This document shows positions 62,176 through 64,000 of a stretch of 64,000 nt of DNA, piece after piece (the stretch's first letter is position 1; every line of letters begins with the position of its first letter). The translations under genes were made by a program, and so were the position numbers. Under the pieces are notes generated by a model. The model saw only the letters and a list, made by a program, of their open reading frames with translations. It did not search any database and was not told the DNA's origin. The stretch is from Anastatus disparis (lineage: Eukaryota > Arthropoda > Insecta > Hymenoptera > Eupelmidae): contig JAFFSR010000280.1 in assembly GCA_017163975.1 (NCBI GenBank), forward strand, positions 1,364,001 through 1,428,000. Direction: 5' to 3'.

Positions 62176-62486
62176 AGCTTACAAATTCATTTCTTATTGT
62201 CGCTGAAGCGTACAGATCTATTATTTGTTATCGCTAAAAAAAAGCTTATAAAAAGCATACAGATTTATTGTTTGTTGTCGCTAAAAAAACTTCATATAAG
62301 CATACAAATATATTGTTTGTTGTTGCTAAAAAAAGCTTACAAATTTATTTTTCATAATCGCTAAAAGAAACTCACAAATTTATATCTTATTATCGCTGAA
62401 AGAAGCGTACAAATTTATTGTTTATTGTCGCTAAAAAAGCTTACAAATTCATTTATTATTGACGCTGAAGCATACAGATCTATATT
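62176..62486. repeat. Diverged minisatellite, about eight units of ~35 bp
   Basis: Units share AGC(T/A/G)TACA(A/G)ATTTAT followed by TTATTGTCGCTAAAA, with spacing from about 31 to 46 bp. Clear cores start near 62177, 62208, 62253, 62295, 62334, 62370, 62405 and 62440. This is not a CRISPR array: units are whole-length copies of each other with no unique spacers. Confidence 0.8.
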
Positions 62487-62489
62487 ATA

Positions 62490-63440
62490 TGCTTTATTAT
62501 ATTAAAAACTACATCACATCTTATATATTTTCATTTTTTTTTAAATATAAGCAGTTAATTAGTTTACATTGTTTAATATTTTAATTGCTTTTATTTTTTT
62601 TAAATGTAACTATTCTTACCCAATGCATCAAAGGCTGTCTTAAGATCTAAGGAAACTATATGAATTTTATTTTCGAATAATTATATTTCTTAAAAATTTG
62701 AAATATATTTTTATGCATCTTACATCTGTAATTTGATTCCAATCTCTTGTTAATTCTACTTTACATCTTTTTAAAATATTTATCATTCTTTTGAAATATA
62801 TATTTTCTTTGATCTCATCTAACAATATCAATACTTTGTACTTGATTTTTAATTCTTAAAAAAAAACTATTATTCAATTATTAGTAATTAATTATAAAAC
62901 TTTTATATCATGTCATATTGTCTGTTGACATATATTTTTATAAAAACAGAAAACCTCCTATCCAATTACGTTTTTGAAGTATTTTTATCGATGAAATTAA
63001 TTAAAAATTATATATTTAAAATTCCTATTTCTGTTAAAACTTGATCAATACAAATTATTACAGGTTATATTCCAGGAAGACATTTTGTTCATTCATCTTA
63101 ACTTTTACAAATAAAAAAGAAATATGAAAAACTAAGTAAAAAAAAGTATTTTTATAGAAATCAACTTTCAAATTTACATTGTTACCATCAAATTTATGCA
63201 ATTCATTTTTCGTGAACTGACAATGTTTTAACAGAATTGGATACAAGAAACTTATTTAATTCTACTTTTCTCGGTATTTAAACACAAAATCATTATTTTA
63301 ATTTTTGTGCTGTCTTCAAATACTCCTATAATTTTATAAAAGAAATTAATAAACTTAGCTTAAACTTCTTAAATCATCTTCTAATATTGAATGATTCTTT
63401 TGGAAAAATTATATTACTAGGTTTGGTATTTACATTGACA
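62490..63440. other. A+T-rich DNA, no gene seen
   Basis: Short open frames without protein character. Confidence 0.55.
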
Positions 63441-63445
63441 AGTAA

Positions 63446-63778
63446 TTGGGATCTTGCATGAAAAATTTTTTTTAAATCCATTATAACCGTCATTTAGAAA
63501 AAGAAAAAATAAAGGACACGTATTTTTTCTTTCATCATAAAAATGAAAACTCAAAGAGATAGAGGCAGTTGAAAATTGGTGTAACGTCACGAGTACATGT
63601 GAACTCGTGACGTCATGTACATTGGTGCTATATCTATATATATCAAAATTGTATTAACTTATTCTGGCTATAACTTTTGCAATTCATTATATTTTAAAAA
63701 ACGAAAAAATACGAGTCTTTTATTTTTTCGTATTCTACCTGACGGATATAATGCATTTTTTCATGCAAGGTCCCAATT
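63446..63778. mobile_element. Intact copy of the MITE family also seen at 6604
   Basis: Terminal inverted repeats AATTGGGATCTTGCATGAAA and the complement ending TTGGGACCTTGCATGAAAAA. Internally ACGTCACGAGT (63583-63593) and ACTCGTGACGT (63602-63612) make a hairpin holding CRE-like TGACGTCA sequence. Non-coding. Confidence 0.78.
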
Positions 63779-64000
63779 CTCAAAAACTTTACTAAAAGAT
63801 ATATTAAAATTGTTAAATCTTTTATTTTTTTCCTAATTACAATAGTGATTTACAATTTTAAAATTATAAAATTAAATAAATAAATCTTAAAATGTATAAA
63901 ATTTATATGTAATATAATTTAGGTAAAGTATGAAATTTGAGAAAGATGGATGCTTACTGTTGTAATTAAACATAAAATTCAATACATGTCATCATTTATA

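Noticed and set aside
62176..62486. CRISPR-like array
   Set aside because: Eukaryotic context, units vary along their whole length, and there are no distinct unique spacers.

Overview
The window is eukaryotic, very A+T-rich (by eye about three quarters or more) and gene-poor. Its one convincing host gene is an insect-type cuticle protein gene with GT-AG introns. It also holds tRNA-derived SINEs, a LINE tail, decayed mariner-like and hAT-like transposases, and many foldback elements (MITEs). This points to an insect. A MITE-rich hymenopteran such as a parasitoid wasp would fit, but the order is an inference that the sequence does not prove. I see no bacterial operon, CRISPR array, phage or functional tRNA gene.

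Layout. Positions 1-720 are a G+C-richer patch that may be a promoter or first exon of a gene beyond the left edge. From about 720 to 33440 lies A+T-rich intergenic DNA sprinkled with elements: a MITE holding two other palindromic elements (6604-7576), a microsatellite inverted repeat (8040-8350), two SINEs (11661-11860 and 18947-19166), three elements sharing CCCTGGTAGAA-type ends (11911, 19368 and 26834), a 93-bp tandem duplication (12441), and two MITEs with very long inverted arms (19882-20487 and 20796-21339). A third SINE copy sits at 33449-33650, just downstream of the gene.

The gene is on the minus strand, 33978-41193. Three coding exons (41179-41193, 37412-38036, 33978-34192) join in frame to a 284-residue secreted protein. 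It carries two copies of a [11 protein letters not shown] motif and a Gln/Tyr/Pro-rich tail. A TATA box at 41399-41404 and GA-rich stretches upstream make a plausible promoter.

From 41.7 to 50 kb I see no gene, only an exact-period 240-bp tandem duplication (43821-44300). From 50 to 64 kb the DNA is a transposon graveyard: a diverged palindrome (50005-50176), an orphan coding fragment (51254-51568), four foldback MITEs (52064, 53898, 55418, 58438), a mariner-like transposase pseudogene split by a SINE with 15-bp target duplications (56202-57190), a hAT-like transposase pseudogene interrupted by a MITE (57353-58388), a 5'-truncated LINE reverse transcriptase (59700-60835) inside a pair of ~110-bp direct repeats, microsatellites, a C-rich tract, a diverged minisatellite (62176-62486), and a second copy of the 6604 MITE family (63446-63778).

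No new multi-gene system is visible. The points most worth checking are the cuticle gene and its family, the unusually intact palindromes, the shared-TIR families, and the repeat pair around the LINE.
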